From assembly GCA_947492135.1 (NCBI GenBank), contig CANLQR010000016.1, positions 1-35,236 on the forward strand: a DNA stretch of 35,236 nt, given 5' to 3'. Below the pieces are notes generated by a model. That model searched no databases. It saw nothing but the letters and a program-made list of their open reading frames with translations, and was not told where the DNA came from. This stretch comes from Deltaproteobacteria bacterium (GTDB lineage: Bacteria; Myxococcota_A; Polyangia; Nannocystales; Nannocystaceae). Below are positions 8,441 to 16,531 of this stretch, piece after piece; within the stretch, counting starts at the first letter, position 1, and each line of letters starts with the position of its first letter. A program made the translations under genes and the position numbers.

Positions 8441-8707
8441 CTAGGCCGGTTTGACGGCGACCGCTTTGGTCAATCGGGAGACGTAGCGCGATGCGGTGTT
8501 GCGGTGGATGACACCCTTGCTTGCGGCCTTTGTGATCGCGGTGACGGCTGCGGGCAACGAGGCCTTCGCAGCATCGCCATCTCCGCCATCGAGCGCGCGA
8601 CGGACCCTCTTCATGAAGGTGCGCATGGACGACAGGTGGGTCAGGTTCCGCGCTCGACGCTTGAGCCGCTGACGGTTTCGCTTCTCTGCTTGCTTGTGAT
8701 TGGCCAC
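8441..8707 (-). CDS. rpsT: 30S ribosomal protein S20
   Basis: The 88-residue protein starts at a GTG (VANHKQAEKRNRQRLKRRAR), the standard S20 beginning, so the longer upstream reading is rejected. It is basic and helical throughout: HLSSMRTFMKRVRRAL, then AKASLPAAVTAITKAASKGV, ending IHRNTASRYVSRLTKAV. IHRNTA-x-R--SRL is the conserved S20 C-terminal signature. It binds 16S rRNA early in small-subunit assembly. It is convergent with holA and divergent from the cyclophilin gene. A TTGACA-containing promoter candidate lies upstream. Confidence 0.97.
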   Translation of the reverse strand: MANHKQAEKRNRQRLKRRARNLTHLSSMRTFMKRVRRALDGGDGDAAKASLPAAVTAITKAASKGVIHRNTASRYVSRLTKAVAVKPA

Positions 8708-8730
8708 GGCGACTCTCGGTTCGGAGGCGC

Positions 8731-8761
8731 ACTCTAGCGCTTTGGGGGCGCTGCTTGTCAA
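8731..8761 (-). promoter_or_regulatory. Candidate sigma-70 promoter for rpsT
   Basis: On the minus strand a perfect TTGACA (8761-8756) is followed after 19 bp by TAGAGT (8736-8731), which starts 24 bp before the GTG at 8707. The spacer is longer than the optimal 17 bp, so this is a moderate call. It lies in the divergent gap shared with the cyclophilin gene. Confidence 0.4.
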
Positions 8762-8793
8762 GCCGGGCCGGCGGGTGCAGCCTATTGCCAGCA

Positions 8794-9666
8794 GTGAGCA
8801 TACTGGCAGCAGTTGGCATTCCGGGGACTCCATGGCGGCGCGGACGCCAGGCGGTCGCGATAGGTCTCATCGGCGCGGCCGGGATCGGCTGCGTTTTCAC
8901 GGCGCCACGGCTCCTCCCTGAGGAACTCGCGGCGCAAGAGGCGGAGCAGGCCCAGCGGACCGCGTTGGCGCAGGCCAGCAAGGCCCCAGGTGCCCCAGGG
9001 GGCAACGGCGAGCCCAGTGGTCCGAGGTTCGTCGCAGGCGACGAGCCGGAGCTTGGGATGACCGAAGAGGAGATCCGCGAGTACGCGACCGCCCAGGGCG
9101 ATCCCGAAGGCGGTGATTTCATCCTCGACGAGGCCCTCGAAGGGCTGCCCGCTGGAGCGCACCTGTGGGCCCGACTCGAGATGCAAGACGGCGCACTCGA
9201 ATGCGAGCTGTTTCCTAGCCTCGCGCCACGGACGGTGGCCAACTTCGTCGGGCTCGCGCGTGGCAAGCGAGCCTCTCGCGACGCCGAAGGTGTCTGGTCC
9301 GCACGGCCGTACTTCGACGGCACGGTGTTTCACCGGGTGATCGAGGGTTTCATGATCCAAGGTGGGGATCCCACCGGGACTGGTACGGGGAACAGTGGCT
9401 ACGTGATCCCCGACGAGTTCGGGGAGGGCCTGTTCCATGATCATCCCGGCATGCTGAGCATGGCGAACCGCGGGCCGACGACTGGCTCCGCGCAGTTCTT
9501 CATCACCCTCGCCCCGACGCCGCACCTCGACGGTAAGCACGCGATTTTCGGCCGCTGCACCGACGCCTCGGTGACCCTCGCGGAGCGCATCGCGGCGACC
9601 GGCGGAACTGGTGATCGCCCACGGACGCCGCAAACGATCCTTCGCGTCGAGATCACCTACCGCTGA
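8794..9666 (+). CDS. Membrane-anchored or exported cyclophilin-type peptidyl-prolyl cis-trans isomerase
   Basis: The chosen start is GTG 8794 (290 residues); an in-frame TTG at 8755 would overlap the rpsT promoter region. The N-terminus has a basic patch and then a hydrophobic stretch, AVAIGLIGAAGIGCVFTAP, so it is either an anchor or a lipoprotein signal. A low-complexity acidic linker of about 100 residues follows. The cyclophilin domain has FHRVIEGFMIQGGDPTGTGT, MANRGPTTGSAQFFITLAP and HLDGKHAIFGR, which keep the catalytic Arg, the Gln and Phe of Q-F-F-I, and the His pocket. It should isomerise X-Pro bonds in the periplasm. Its last 10 bp overlap the end of the convergent giant repeat gene, which encodes an exported, proline-periodic protein and is a possible client. 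Confidence 0.92.
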   Translation: MSILAAVGIPGTPWRRGRQAVAIGLIGAAGIGCVFTAPRLLPEELAAQEAEQAQRTALAQASKAPGAPGGNGEPSGPRFVAGDEPELGMTEEEIREYATAQGDPEGGDFILDEALEGLPAGAHLWARLEMQDGALECELFPSLAPRTVANFVGLARGKRASRDAEGVWSARPYFDGTVFHRVIEGFMIQGGDPTGTGTGNSGYVIPDEFGEGLFHDHPGMLSMANRGPTTGSAQFFITLAPTPHLDGKHAIFGRCTDASVTLAERIAATGGTGDRPRTPQTILRVEITYR

Positions 9667-12600
9667 GCCGCGGAGCGCTTGAGTCCGCGGGCCGCCGTTT
9701 CAGGCGTGGTGCCACGCCTGGTCCGGTGGGAGGCGCCTGGCTTGGCGCGCTTGGCTCGAGGCTTGCGCACGCGCTCGGGTGGGGCCTGACCCGGACCTCG
9801 ATCGATTCGGCCGCCGAAGATCGACACATAACGTCGCCCGGCCTCGACACCCGCTCCCACCAGGCCCAGCACGGCGCGCCAGTGAAAATCGCCCTGGGTT
9901 GCCCCGCGCCCGCGCGTCCACCAACCCAAACCTGGCCCGATCACCTTCGTATCGACGCGGGGACCGGCGAGGCGCAGGTACGCGCCGGGTACGAGCTGCA
10001 CGGTCTTGCCCTTGCGGCGGATGTCCCACCAGGCGAACGCGCCGAACGTACCGCGGTTGTCCCCGCGTTCGATGTGCCAGACGAGTGGGAACTGGACGAA
10101 GTCGAGATTCTTGCCCTTGCGATGCTGCACGTAGAGCGGACCGAGGGCGGTCCAGGTCTCGTCCTTGCCCCAATTGTCGTCACGCAGAAACAGTGGTGCG
10201 ATCCAGGTGAGTCGCCGCTGCGCGAAGGCGTGGCTGTGGAAGAACAGCGGTGGCAACACGGCGGTCGCAACTTTGTGTTGCTGACGGACCTGCCACACGA
10301 CGAGCCCAGCCTGGAAAAAGCGCCGATCTTCGCGGTGTCGGCCGATGAACAGCGGTGGCAAGACCAAGGTGAGGTTGCGATCCTCGAGTCGATGGGCGCG
10401 ACGAAAATACAGCGGGAAGATCATCAACCGCCGATGGGTGTTGGTCGTGCGCATCGCGACCGGCCCGCCGTACCAGCTGAGCAGTTTGCCGGGTCGGTTG
10501 TTCAGCCCGAACAACGGCGTGTACAGCTTGGAGCCCTGGGCGTCACGGTCGTACACGTACAGTAGAGATCCGTGGGTCAACCGACCCTTGCCGTCCTTGC
10601 CGTACAAGAAGAGCGGCACGCTGCCCCACAGCGTGTAAGTGCACTTGGGGTCGTCCTCGGTCAAGAATCCGCACTTGCGGTGGCGGAACAACAGCGGCGC
10701 GAAGCCGGTGAAGCGCGAATTCTTCTGGACCCGGAAGACGTCGACGAAACCCGGAGGCGCGATCGAAAATCGCGTGAAGTTGTGCAGGCGCTTGCCGCCG
10801 AACACAAACGGGAACACGCCCCAGGTCCGCTTGCCGTTGGCCCGTTGTCGATCGAACCAAAACGGGGCGGCGACGGTGGTGTGCTCGCCGGACTGCTTCT
10901 TCGCGATGTGGACGATCGTCGGTAGCGAGATCAGCCGGCGATCGGTGTCGCTGTCCATCCACCATGCCAGTGGGAGGACTCCGGTGTTCAGCGACTTGCG
11001 ACTGAGACGATGGAAAAAGGGCCCAGCGATCAACGTGTGGGTCTGACGCACTCGGTCGCGGGACCAAAAGAACCCAGTGCCGGCGTCGACGTCGACGCCG
11101 TTTGGCTGCCGCTGTCGAAAGTAGAACGGCACCACTGCGAGATTCTTGCGCGCGCGCTCCCCACGAAGCTCGCGACGCCAGATCAGCGGCGAGAACATGT
11201 CGAGGTCGTCGTTCTTGGACCGATGACGGATCAAGAACGGGACCACGCTGACGTTGCGTAGCAAGCCGTCCGCAGTACGCTCGGTCGTGGTCCAGACGAA
11301 CGGGGCCACGCCAGTGACAGTACGGGTAGGGGTCTGTCGACGGACGAACGGGCCCCACACCAGCGTGCGGGTCGTCGCCGTCTTGTAGATGCCGCCGAGG
11401 AGCGAGACCGTGAGACGGTCGTCGCCCCGCTGTCGCCGATAGTAGAACGGCACAACCGCTGTGTGACGCTCGGCGCCGCCGTCGCGGACTGCATCCCAGA
11501 CCAATCCCAAGGCCCCGAACGTGCGCTGGTCGGGCGCGCTGTGGCGAACGAACAGCGGCGAAAGTGTCAGACGACTGCGCGAGGCCACGTCGGTGACGTC
11601 AGCGAACAGCAACAAGGGCGCGACGCCGTAGCGGTGCTTGCTGCCGGTGCCCCAGAACAACAGCGGCGCAAGTCCACCATCGATGTCCTTGTCGCGGCGG
11701 TGGAGGTAAAACGGCGCGACGACCACTGTGCGACGCTTCGCTTCGCGGTCGTGGGCATGCCACACCAGCGGCGTGATGACCTGCCAGCGCGTGGTCCCAC
11801 GTCGCCCCGCAAAGACCCCGAGCAGCGGAGCTCCACCGCGGACGTTGCCCTTGTGCTTGTCGAAGAAGCCCAGCGGGCCGAGCACCACGGTGCGCCGCGG
11901 ATCAGCGCCGCCGGGGCGGTTCACGTGCCAGAACACGCCCAGCACGCCTTGGGTCGCCGTGCCGTCATCGCGACGGCCGACCCACGTCAGCAGCGGAGGT
12001 ACAAACGCTCCATAGCCTTTGGGCGTGCGCATCCCACCGCCGAGCAGCGTCCAGACCGAGGTGCGATCGGGGGTCTTTCGCGAGAAGCCCAGCGGCAGCA
12101 GCACGCGCACCGTGGTGGCGTTGACGCGGTCACGGAACTGAAACCACAGAGGCGCTGCGAAGATGTTGCGTTGCCGCGGATCGTCATAGATGCCCACCGG
12201 CCCGGCGAGCGTGAACTGACTGCCGCGCAGCGTGTTGCGAGTCCGCCAGACCAGGGGCGTTGCCGCGAAGATCCGGCGGTCGCGATCGCGATGCTCGAAG
12301 CTCAGGGCGAGCGGCACCGCCCAGGCGCTGCGGCCACGCGCTCGGTCGCTGCGCTGGATCCACGGCAACGTCCAGACCTCGCGCCGGTTGCCGAACTCGC
12401 TTTGGTGCCAGAGCGCGAACGGGGTGACCGCGACCCACCGTCGGCCTTTGACCCGGTTCTCCGCGCCCATGTACGCGAAGGCGAAATCGAAGCGCTTCAT
12501 GCCTCGGCGAAAGCGCCAGAACACCGGTCCGGCGACGAACCATCCGCGGTCGTTCTCGGCGTTGGTGTCCTCGCGGAGCTTGTGTCCGTACCAAAAAAGC

Positions 12601-13436
12601 AGGGCCGACACGCCGCGAAATCCGTCGGGCCGCTTCTGCTGGTAGTGGAACGGCGCGACGAGGAGGTTTTTGACGTACTTGGTGCCCCACGCCCACACGA
12701 GGGGGAACTGACCAAAGTTGTATTGCTCGCCAATGCGGCGATAACCCATCAACAGCGGCACCGTGCCCCACACGGTCTTGCGCTCGGAGTAGCTGCCGAA
12801 GAACAGCGCGGGCAGGCTGAGCCAGCGGCGCTTGCCGCCATCGGTACCCCAGCCAAACGTCAGCGTGGCGTCGACATGAAGCAGCTTGGTCGTGTTGCCG
12901 GCGGTCGGCTCGCGATGCACGAACAGTGGCGGGAAGCCGATCGCGCGGGTCCGATGGGTGTCGTACGTGCGATCGATCCACAGCGGCGGTACCGATCGCG
13001 ACCTGAGTAGCTTCGAACGCACGTCAGGCTTGGCCGGGACCACCGCGGCCGGTTCGTCGGTGCGTGGCGCAGCGGGGTCGGCGGCCCCAGCGGGCGGAGG
13101 CGGAGGCGGCGCAAACCGCCATGGACTCGGTAGCGCGGCGAGAGGCGGCGCGGGTGGTGCGAGACTGAACATCGTCGCCCCGGGGTGCCAGGTGACGCTG
13201 CTGGCCAACACCGGTGCGATTCGTGGCTGGACCGCGCGAGTCTTCGGCGGCGCGGCGAGTCGCGAACGCTCGCCCGCGAGCGCGTGCGTGCGCGAACCTG
13301 CGCGCGCCGGTGGTGCCACAAGCCATGCGCACCCGAGGCCGACCACCACGAGCAGGCGCACCAGGAGGGCTCGAAGGAGCGTCCGCTTCAGGGCGCGACG
13401 CGTTGCAGCCGCGCGCTCGTTTGCGGGGGACTCCAC
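9657..13436 (-). CDS. Giant exported protein built of about 50 short beta-strand repeats (function unknown)
   Basis: The predicted 1259-residue protein starts at GTG 13436, a few bases after a good promoter; an upstream extension would run through the divergent yceD gene. A basic start and hydrophobic LLVRLLVVVGLGCAWLVA followed by APPARAG form a signal peptide. Residues 50-148 are Pro/Ala-rich with a PPPPPP run. From about 149 to 1213 a unit of roughly 21 residues recurs about 50 times. Its core is 'hydrophobic-x-P-L/F-hydrophobic-aromatic-x-x-R' followed by a polar, basic turn. Examples are VAPFYLHRRDKD, LSPLFVRHSAPD, VVPFYFRQRQPNG, FAPLLFRHRKC, IAPLFLRDDNWGKD and LGPLYVQHRKGKN. This predicts stacked strands, perhaps a very large outer-membrane barrel or a beta-rod. 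A 46-residue Arg/Lys-rich tail ends it. I recognise no known family. Its 3' end overlaps the cyclophilin gene by 10 bp. Confidence 0.85.
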   Translation of the reverse strand: MESPANERAAATRRALKRTLLRALLVRLLVVVGLGCAWLVAPPARAGSRTHALAGERSRLAAPPKTRAVQPRIAPVLASSVTWHPGATMFSLAPPAPPLAALPSPWRFAPPPPPPAGAADPAAPRTDEPAAVVPAKPDVRSKLLRSRSVPPLWIDRTYDTHRTRAIGFPPLFVHREPTAGNTTKLLHVDATLTFGWGTDGGKRRWLSLPALFFGSYSERKTVWGTVPLLMGYRRIGEQYNFGQFPLVWAWGTKYVKNLLVAPFHYQQKRPDGFRGVSALLFWYGHKLREDTNAENDRGWFVAGPVFWRFRRGMKRFDFAFAYMGAENRVKGRRWVAVTPFALWHQSEFGNRREVWTLPWIQRSDRARGRSAWAVPLALSFEHRDRDRRIFAATPLVWRTRNTLRGSQFTLAGPVGIYDDPRQRNIFAAPLWFQFRDRVNATTVRVLLPLGFSRKTPDRTSVWTLLGGGMRTPKGYGAFVPPLLTWVGRRDDGTATQGVLGVFWHVNRPGGADPRRTVVLGPLGFFDKHKGNVRGGAPLLGVFAGRRGTTRWQVITPLVWHAHDREAKRRTVVVAPFYLHRRDKDIDGGLAPLLFWGTGSKHRYGVAPLLLFADVTDVASRSRLTLSPLFVRHSAPDQRTFGALGLVWDAVRDGGAERHTAVVPFYYRRQRGDDRLTVSLLGGIYKTATTRTLVWGPFVRRQTPTRTVTGVAPFVWTTTERTADGLLRNVSVVPFLIRHRSKNDDLDMFSPLIWRRELRGERARKNLAVVPFYFRQRQPNGVDVDAGTGFFWSRDRVRQTHTLIAGPFFHRLSRKSLNTGVLPLAWWMDSDTDRRLISLPTIVHIAKKQSGEHTTVAAPFWFDRQRANGKRTWGVFPFVFGGKRLHNFTRFSIAPPGFVDVFRVQKNSRFTGFAPLLFRHRKCGFLTEDDPKCTYTLWGSVPLFLYGKDGKGRLTHGSLLYVYDRDAQGSKLYTPLFGLNNRPGKLLSWYGGPVAMRTTNTHRRLMIFPLYFRRAHRLEDRNLTLVLPPLFIGRHREDRRFFQAGLVVWQVRQQHKVATAVLPPLFFHSHAFAQRRLTWIAPLFLRDDNWGKDETWTALGPLYVQHRKGKNLDFVQFPLVWHIERGDNRGTFGAFAWWDIRRKGKTVQLVPGAYLRLAGPRVDTKVIGPGLGWWTRGRGATQGDFHWRAVLGLVGAGVEAGRRYVSIFGGRIDRGPGQAPPERVRKPRAKRAKPGASHRTRRGTTPETAARGLKRSAAQR
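9801..12992 (-). repeat. Protein-level tandem repeat region, about 50 units of roughly 21 residues
   Basis: This is the part of the giant gene that encodes the 'P-L/F-F-x-x-R' units. Individual units differ so much that the DNA is not a tandem repeat at base level; the periodicity is in the protein. Repeated PLV/W forms (FPLVWAWGTK, ATPLVWRTRN, ITPLVWHAHD, FPLVWHIERG) alternate with PFY/PLF forms (VVPFYYRRQR, VAPFYLHRRD, LPPLFFHSH). Alternation suggests paired strands. The divergence implies an old expansion rather than a recent slippage array. Confidence 0.8.
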
Positions 13437-13446
13437 GGGACGGCCG

Positions 13447-13475
13447 GGAATAACGAATCTGGGCCGGGGGGTCAA
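13447..13475 (-). promoter_or_regulatory. Candidate sigma-70 promoter for the giant repeat gene
   Basis: On the minus strand TTGACC (13475-13470) is followed by a 17-bp spacer and TATTCC (13452-13447). The predicted start of transcription falls near 13440, only a few bases before the GTG at 13436. This supports that GTG as the true start and implies a nearly leaderless mRNA. Confidence 0.5.
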
Positions 13476-13562
13476 CGGCCGCGGGTCGGCCTTTGCGGGG
13501 CACCTGAGCCGGCAGCGCGCTCGCGCGGTGCGGAGGATCACTGGCCGCCGGCGCGGGACGCT

Positions 13563-13591
13563 TTGACACGGTGCCCAGGTTCGACCAGTCT
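13563..13591 (+). promoter_or_regulatory. Weak candidate promoter for the yceD-rpmF-fab run
   Basis: A perfect TTGACA at 13563-13568 is followed after 17 bp by CAGTCT, a poor -10. Transcription would start just before the GTG at 13600. The -35 is convincing and the -10 is not. The gap 13437-13599 is otherwise empty apart from the opposite promoter of the giant gene. Confidence 0.3.
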
Positions 13592-13599
13592 CCTGCGCC

Positions 13600-14256
13600 G
13601 TGCGACCCGCGGCGGTTCCCGATGCCCTGGTTGTCGACGTCTCCGCGATGCGTCGACGTAGCGAGTCCCATGTGGCGCTCGAGCGCGAGCTTGCGATCGG
13701 CTGGCTCCGTGAGGCGTTGCGCGACACCGACGCCGAGGTCGAGGCACCCGCCCACGTGAAGCTCGACGTGGTCATTCAAGGGGACGGCAGCGCCATCGTG
13801 ACCGGGTCCCTGCGGGGTGGGTTTCAGGTCCCGTGTGCCCGCTGTCTCGACCTCGCCGAGGTGAGTGCGGATGGCGCCATCGCAGCGATGTTTGTCCGCG
13901 AGGGTGGTGCGCATCGTCTCCCCGACGAGACGGACGATCTCGCGGAGGACGACGATGAGGGTGGCGCAGATCTCTGGCCCTTCGACGGGATGAGCCTCGA
14001 TCTCGCGCCGCTCCTGGTCGAGACCGTCAAGCTCGCGTACCCGATGCGCGTGCTGTGCACCCGCGGTGCGGCCTGCAGAGGTCTGTGCAGCCAGTGCGGG
14101 GCGCCACTGAACGAACAGCCCCCAGACACCCCGCGCTGTGCCGTTTGCGGCCGAAACGACCCGCGGGTACCTGAAGTCGACCTCATCCCTTCGGCAGAAC
14201 CACCCCGTACGGACGCCCTGGCGGAGGCTCTGCGCAAGATTCGAGTCCCTGAGTGA
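13600..14256 (+). CDS. yceD: DUF177/YceD family protein, zinc-ribbon form
   Basis: The protein has 218 residues from GTG 13600. It shows the DUF177 pattern: FQVPCARCLDLAEV in the middle, then acidic residues, and the C-terminal CRGLCSQCGAPLNEQ with a further C-x-x-C (CAVCGRND). The paired cysteines suggest a bound metal. Genes of this family almost always precede rpmF, as here, and are linked to 23S rRNA processing or ribosome assembly. The molecular role is not firmly established. An N-terminal part with ALERELAIGWLREALRDTD is less conserved. It is divergent from the giant repeat gene and heads the fatty-acid gene run. Confidence 0.9.
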   Translation: MRPAAVPDALVVDVSAMRRRSESHVALERELAIGWLREALRDTDAEVEAPAHVKLDVVIQGDGSAIVTGSLRGGFQVPCARCLDLAEVSADGAIAAMFVREGGAHRLPDETDDLAEDDDEGGADLWPFDGMSLDLAPLLVETVKLAYPMRVLCTRGAACRGLCSQCGAPLNEQPPDTPRCAVCGRNDPRVPEVDLIPSAEPPRTDALAEALRKIRVPE

Positions 14257-14276
14257 GCTAACACGCGAACGGGCGC

Positions 14277-14306
14277 TTGCGATTCGTGGCGACCCGCCCC
14301 TATTCT
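14277..14306 (+). promoter_or_regulatory. Candidate internal promoter before rpmF
   Basis: TTGCGA (14277-14282) and TATTCT (14301-14306) are separated by 18 bp, in the 66-bp gap between yceD and rpmF. The -10 is good for such GC-rich DNA. It starts 22 bp before the rpmF ATG, so it would give the ribosomal gene and the downstream fab genes an additional start. Confidence 0.4.
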
Positions 14307-14322
14307 CCGCCCCCGAAGCGCC

Positions 14323-14508
14323 ATGGCCGTCCCTAAGAAACGCAAGAGCCCAAGCAAGCGTGACATGCGTCGCGCCCACCACGACAAGGTCACAGCGCCG
14401 AATCTGTCGCCGTGCCCAAACTGTCAAGAGCTCATGCTGAGCCACCGCGTGTGCCCGGCCTGCGGGTTCTACCGCGGGCGTCAGGTCATCGAGGTCGCGC
14501 AAGAATAG
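14323..14508 (+). CDS. rpmF: 50S ribosomal protein L32
   Basis: The 61-residue protein begins [20 protein letters not shown], the characteristic L32 start. It has a four-cysteine zinc ribbon: CPNC near residue 31 and [10 protein letters not shown] further on, so it is the zinc-containing form. The ATG at 14323 is fixed by the family's MAVP-K start. It is a large-subunit protein at the base of the peptidyl-transferase region. The order yceD-rpmF-plsX is strongly conserved in bacteria. Confidence 0.97.
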   Translation: MAVPKKRKSPSKRDMRRAHHDKVTAPNLSPCPNCQELMLSHRVCPACGFYRGRQVIEVAQE

Positions 14509-14517
14509 GAGTCGACC

Positions 14518-15594
14518 TTGTCGTCCGCAGTGATCGCGCTCGATGCATTCGGCGGCGATCAGTGTCCCCACGCCGAGGTCGAAGGCGCCGTCCGAGCGGC
14601 CCGCGTGGGAGTTTCCGTGATCCTCGTCGGTGACCGCGAGCCAATCGGCGCGGCGCTGGCCAAGCATCGCGATCACGCGAGCCTTCCGATCACGATTCGG
14701 CACGCGCCCGAGCGGATCACGATGGAGGATCACCCGGGTAAGGCGGTTCGGGCAAAGCCCGACGCGTCGATGCCCACGTGCTTCGACCTGGTTCGCAAAG
14801 GTGAGGCGGGAGCGGCGATGAGTGCGGGCAACTCTGGCGCCATGTTGGCGTGCGGGTTGTTCAAGTACCGCCGGTTGCGTGGCGTCGATCGGCCCGCGAT
14901 CGTCACATCACTGCCCAACCGTGACGGTTTCACCACCGTGCTCGACATCGGCGCCAACGTCGAGTGCAAGCCGCTCAACTTCGTGCAGTTCGCGGTGATG
15001 GGGGCCGCCTACGCGCGGTTCAAGCACGGTCGTCCCCGACCTCGAGTCGGCGTGCTGTCCAACGGTAGTGAGGATGGCAAAGGCACCGAGCTCACCCGGG
15101 CAGTCCACGAGCTGCTGTCGGCGGCCCAGAGTCCGGACTTCGTCTATGCCGGGTATGCCGAGGGTGAGGGCTTCTTCGACGGGCACTTCGACGTGATCGT
15201 GACGGACGGGTTTACCGGCAACGTCGCGTTGAAGGTCGCCGAGGCCACCGGTCGGCTGATCGGGCACTGGCTTCGCACTGCGGTGACCGCCGATCTGCGC
15301 AGCAAGGTAGGCGCGCTGGTCCTGCGCCCCGCGTTCGCGGCGCTCAAAGAAAACATGAATCCCGACACCTACGGCGCGGCGCCGTTGCTCGGCGTCGACG
15401 GTACCGCCTGGATCTGCCACGGTGGCGCCAGCCCGTTCGCGATCGCGAACGCGTTGCGGCTCGCGGCGCGCTCGGTCGACGAAGGCTTGGTCGCCGCGCT
15501 CGCCGAATCGCTCGCGCGCAACGCCGACTTCGTCGCGGCAGCCAAGGCCCACGGTGGGGCAGCCGCCGCCAAGTCCGACAAAACAGAGGGTTGA
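14518..15594 (+). CDS. plsX: Phosphate acyltransferase PlsX
   Basis: The protein has 358 residues. The TTG at 14518 is chosen because AGGAG lies 6 nt before it and the N-terminus VIALDAFGGDQCPHAEVEGA follows at once. PlsX makes acyl-phosphate from acyl-ACP for phospholipid synthesis by PlsY. Family motifs are DAFGGD (usually DAMGGD), AGNSGAMLACGLFKYRRL, VLDIGANVECKP, GVLSNGSEDGKGTELTR, IVTDGFTGNVALKVAEA and the AAPLLGVDGTAWICHG C-terminal region. A Met-to-Phe change in the first motif is the only oddity. In many genomes fabH comes next; here fabD follows after 4 bp. Confidence 0.95.
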   Translation: MSSAVIALDAFGGDQCPHAEVEGAVRAARVGVSVILVGDREPIGAALAKHRDHASLPITIRHAPERITMEDHPGKAVRAKPDASMPTCFDLVRKGEAGAAMSAGNSGAMLACGLFKYRRLRGVDRPAIVTSLPNRDGFTTVLDIGANVECKPLNFVQFAVMGAAYARFKHGRPRPRVGVLSNGSEDGKGTELTRAVHELLSAAQSPDFVYAGYAEGEGFFDGHFDVIVTDGFTGNVALKVAEATGRLIGHWLRTAVTADLRSKVGALVLRPAFAALKENMNPDTYGAAPLLGVDGTAWICHGGASPFAIANALRLAARSVDEGLVAALAESLARNADFVAAAKAHGGAAAAKSDKTEG

Positions 15595-15598
15595 AGCC

Positions 15599-16531
15599 AT
15601 GTCGCTCGCATACTTGTTTCCGGGTCAAGGTAGCCAACAGGTCGGCATGGGGCGCGCGCTCTACGATGCGAGCGCAGCAGCCCGTGCGGTGTTCGACGAG
15701 GCCGACAGTGCGCTGGGCGAGCCGCTGTCGCGGCTGTGCTTCGAAGGACCCGACGACCAGCTGGTGCTGACGGCGAACACCCAGCCGGCGATCCTCACGT
15801 GCAGCCTCGCGGCGCTCGCCGCCCTGCGTGAACAGGGTGCTGCGCCGCCGGCCTACGTGCTCGGGCACAGTCTGGGCGAGTTCTCTGCGCTGGTGTGCGC
15901 CGGGGCCCTGGACTTCGCCGACGCGGTGCGGCTGGTCCGGCTCCGCGGTCAGGCGATGCAAGACGCGGTCGCGCCCGGTACCGGTGCGATGGCCGCCGTG
16001 ATCGGCGTCCCGATCGCCGACCTCGAGGCGATGTGTGTCGAGGCCTCCGGCGATGAGATCGTGTCCCCGGCCAACGAAAACGGCGGTGGCCAGATCGTCG
16101 TCGCGGGACACGCGGCGGCCGTGGATCGCCTCATGGCGTTGGCGAAGTCACGCAAGGGCAGGGTGGTGCCGCTCAAGGTGTCCGCACCTTTCCATTGCGC
16201 CCTCATGGCGCCGGCCGCCGACCGTCTGGCCGAAGCACTCGATGCCGTGAGGATCGGCCCGCTCACGGTTGCGGTCATCACCAACGTGGAGGCCGAGCCG
16301 AACGACGATGCGACGAGGGTCAAGGAACTCCTGGTCCGCCAGGTGACCCATCGCGTGCGTTGGGAGGCATCGGTGCAGCGCGCGGTCGCCCTTGGTGTGA
16401 CTCATGCGACTGAGTTTGGCCATGGGCGGGTGTTGGCGGGCCTCTGCAAGCGAATCGCGGCCGACCTCGCGGTGACGCCCTGTGGTTCCCCGGCGGATCT
16501 CGATGTGCTAAAGGGTGCGCATGCCTCCTGA
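15599..16531 (+). CDS. fabD: Malonyl-CoA:ACP transacylase
   Basis: The protein has 310 residues from ATG 15599, 4 bp after plsX. It moves malonyl from CoA to the acyl carrier protein. The signatures are [13 protein letters not shown] at the start, [16 protein letters not shown] with nucleophile S91, the arginine in RLRGQAMQ, and the APFHCALM histidine segment. The C-terminal [11 protein letters not shown] and the GHGRVLAGL ending are also typical. It overlaps fabG by 11 bp, so the two are probably translated in a coupled way. Confidence 0.95.
   Translation: MSLAYLFPGQGSQQVGMGRALYDASAAARAVFDEADSALGEPLSRLCFEGPDDQLVLTANTQPAILTCSLAALAALREQGAAPPAYVLGHSLGEFSALVCAGALDFADAVRLVRLRGQAMQDAVAPGTGAMAAVIGVPIADLEAMCVEASGDEIVSPANENGGGQIVVAGHAAAVDRLMALAKSRKGRVVPLKVSAPFHCALMAPAADRLAEALDAVRIGPLTVAVITNVEAEPNDDATRVKELLVRQVTHRVRWEASVQRAVALGVTHATEFGHGRVLAGLCKRIAADLAVTPCGSPADLDVLKGAHAS

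Noticed and set aside
9801-12992. CRISPR array or DNA tandem repeat in the giant gene
   Set aside because: Units share protein pattern but not base sequence; there are no identical direct repeats with constant spacers.
11463-13010. 515-codon open frame on the plus strand opposite the giant gene
   Set aside because: Its product is compositionally Arg/Ala/Gln-rich with no motif, and it lies antisense to the repeat gene with its signal peptide and regular units. GC-rich shadow frame.
13437-13775. N-terminal extension of the giant repeat protein up to an ATG at 13775
   Set aside because: It would overlap the divergent yceD gene, has no signal-like or conserved content, and a promoter lies between it and the GTG at 13436.
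13024-14733. 569-codon open frame on the minus strand over yceD, rpmF and the plsX start
   Set aside because: It runs antisense through three recognisable genes and shows no motif.
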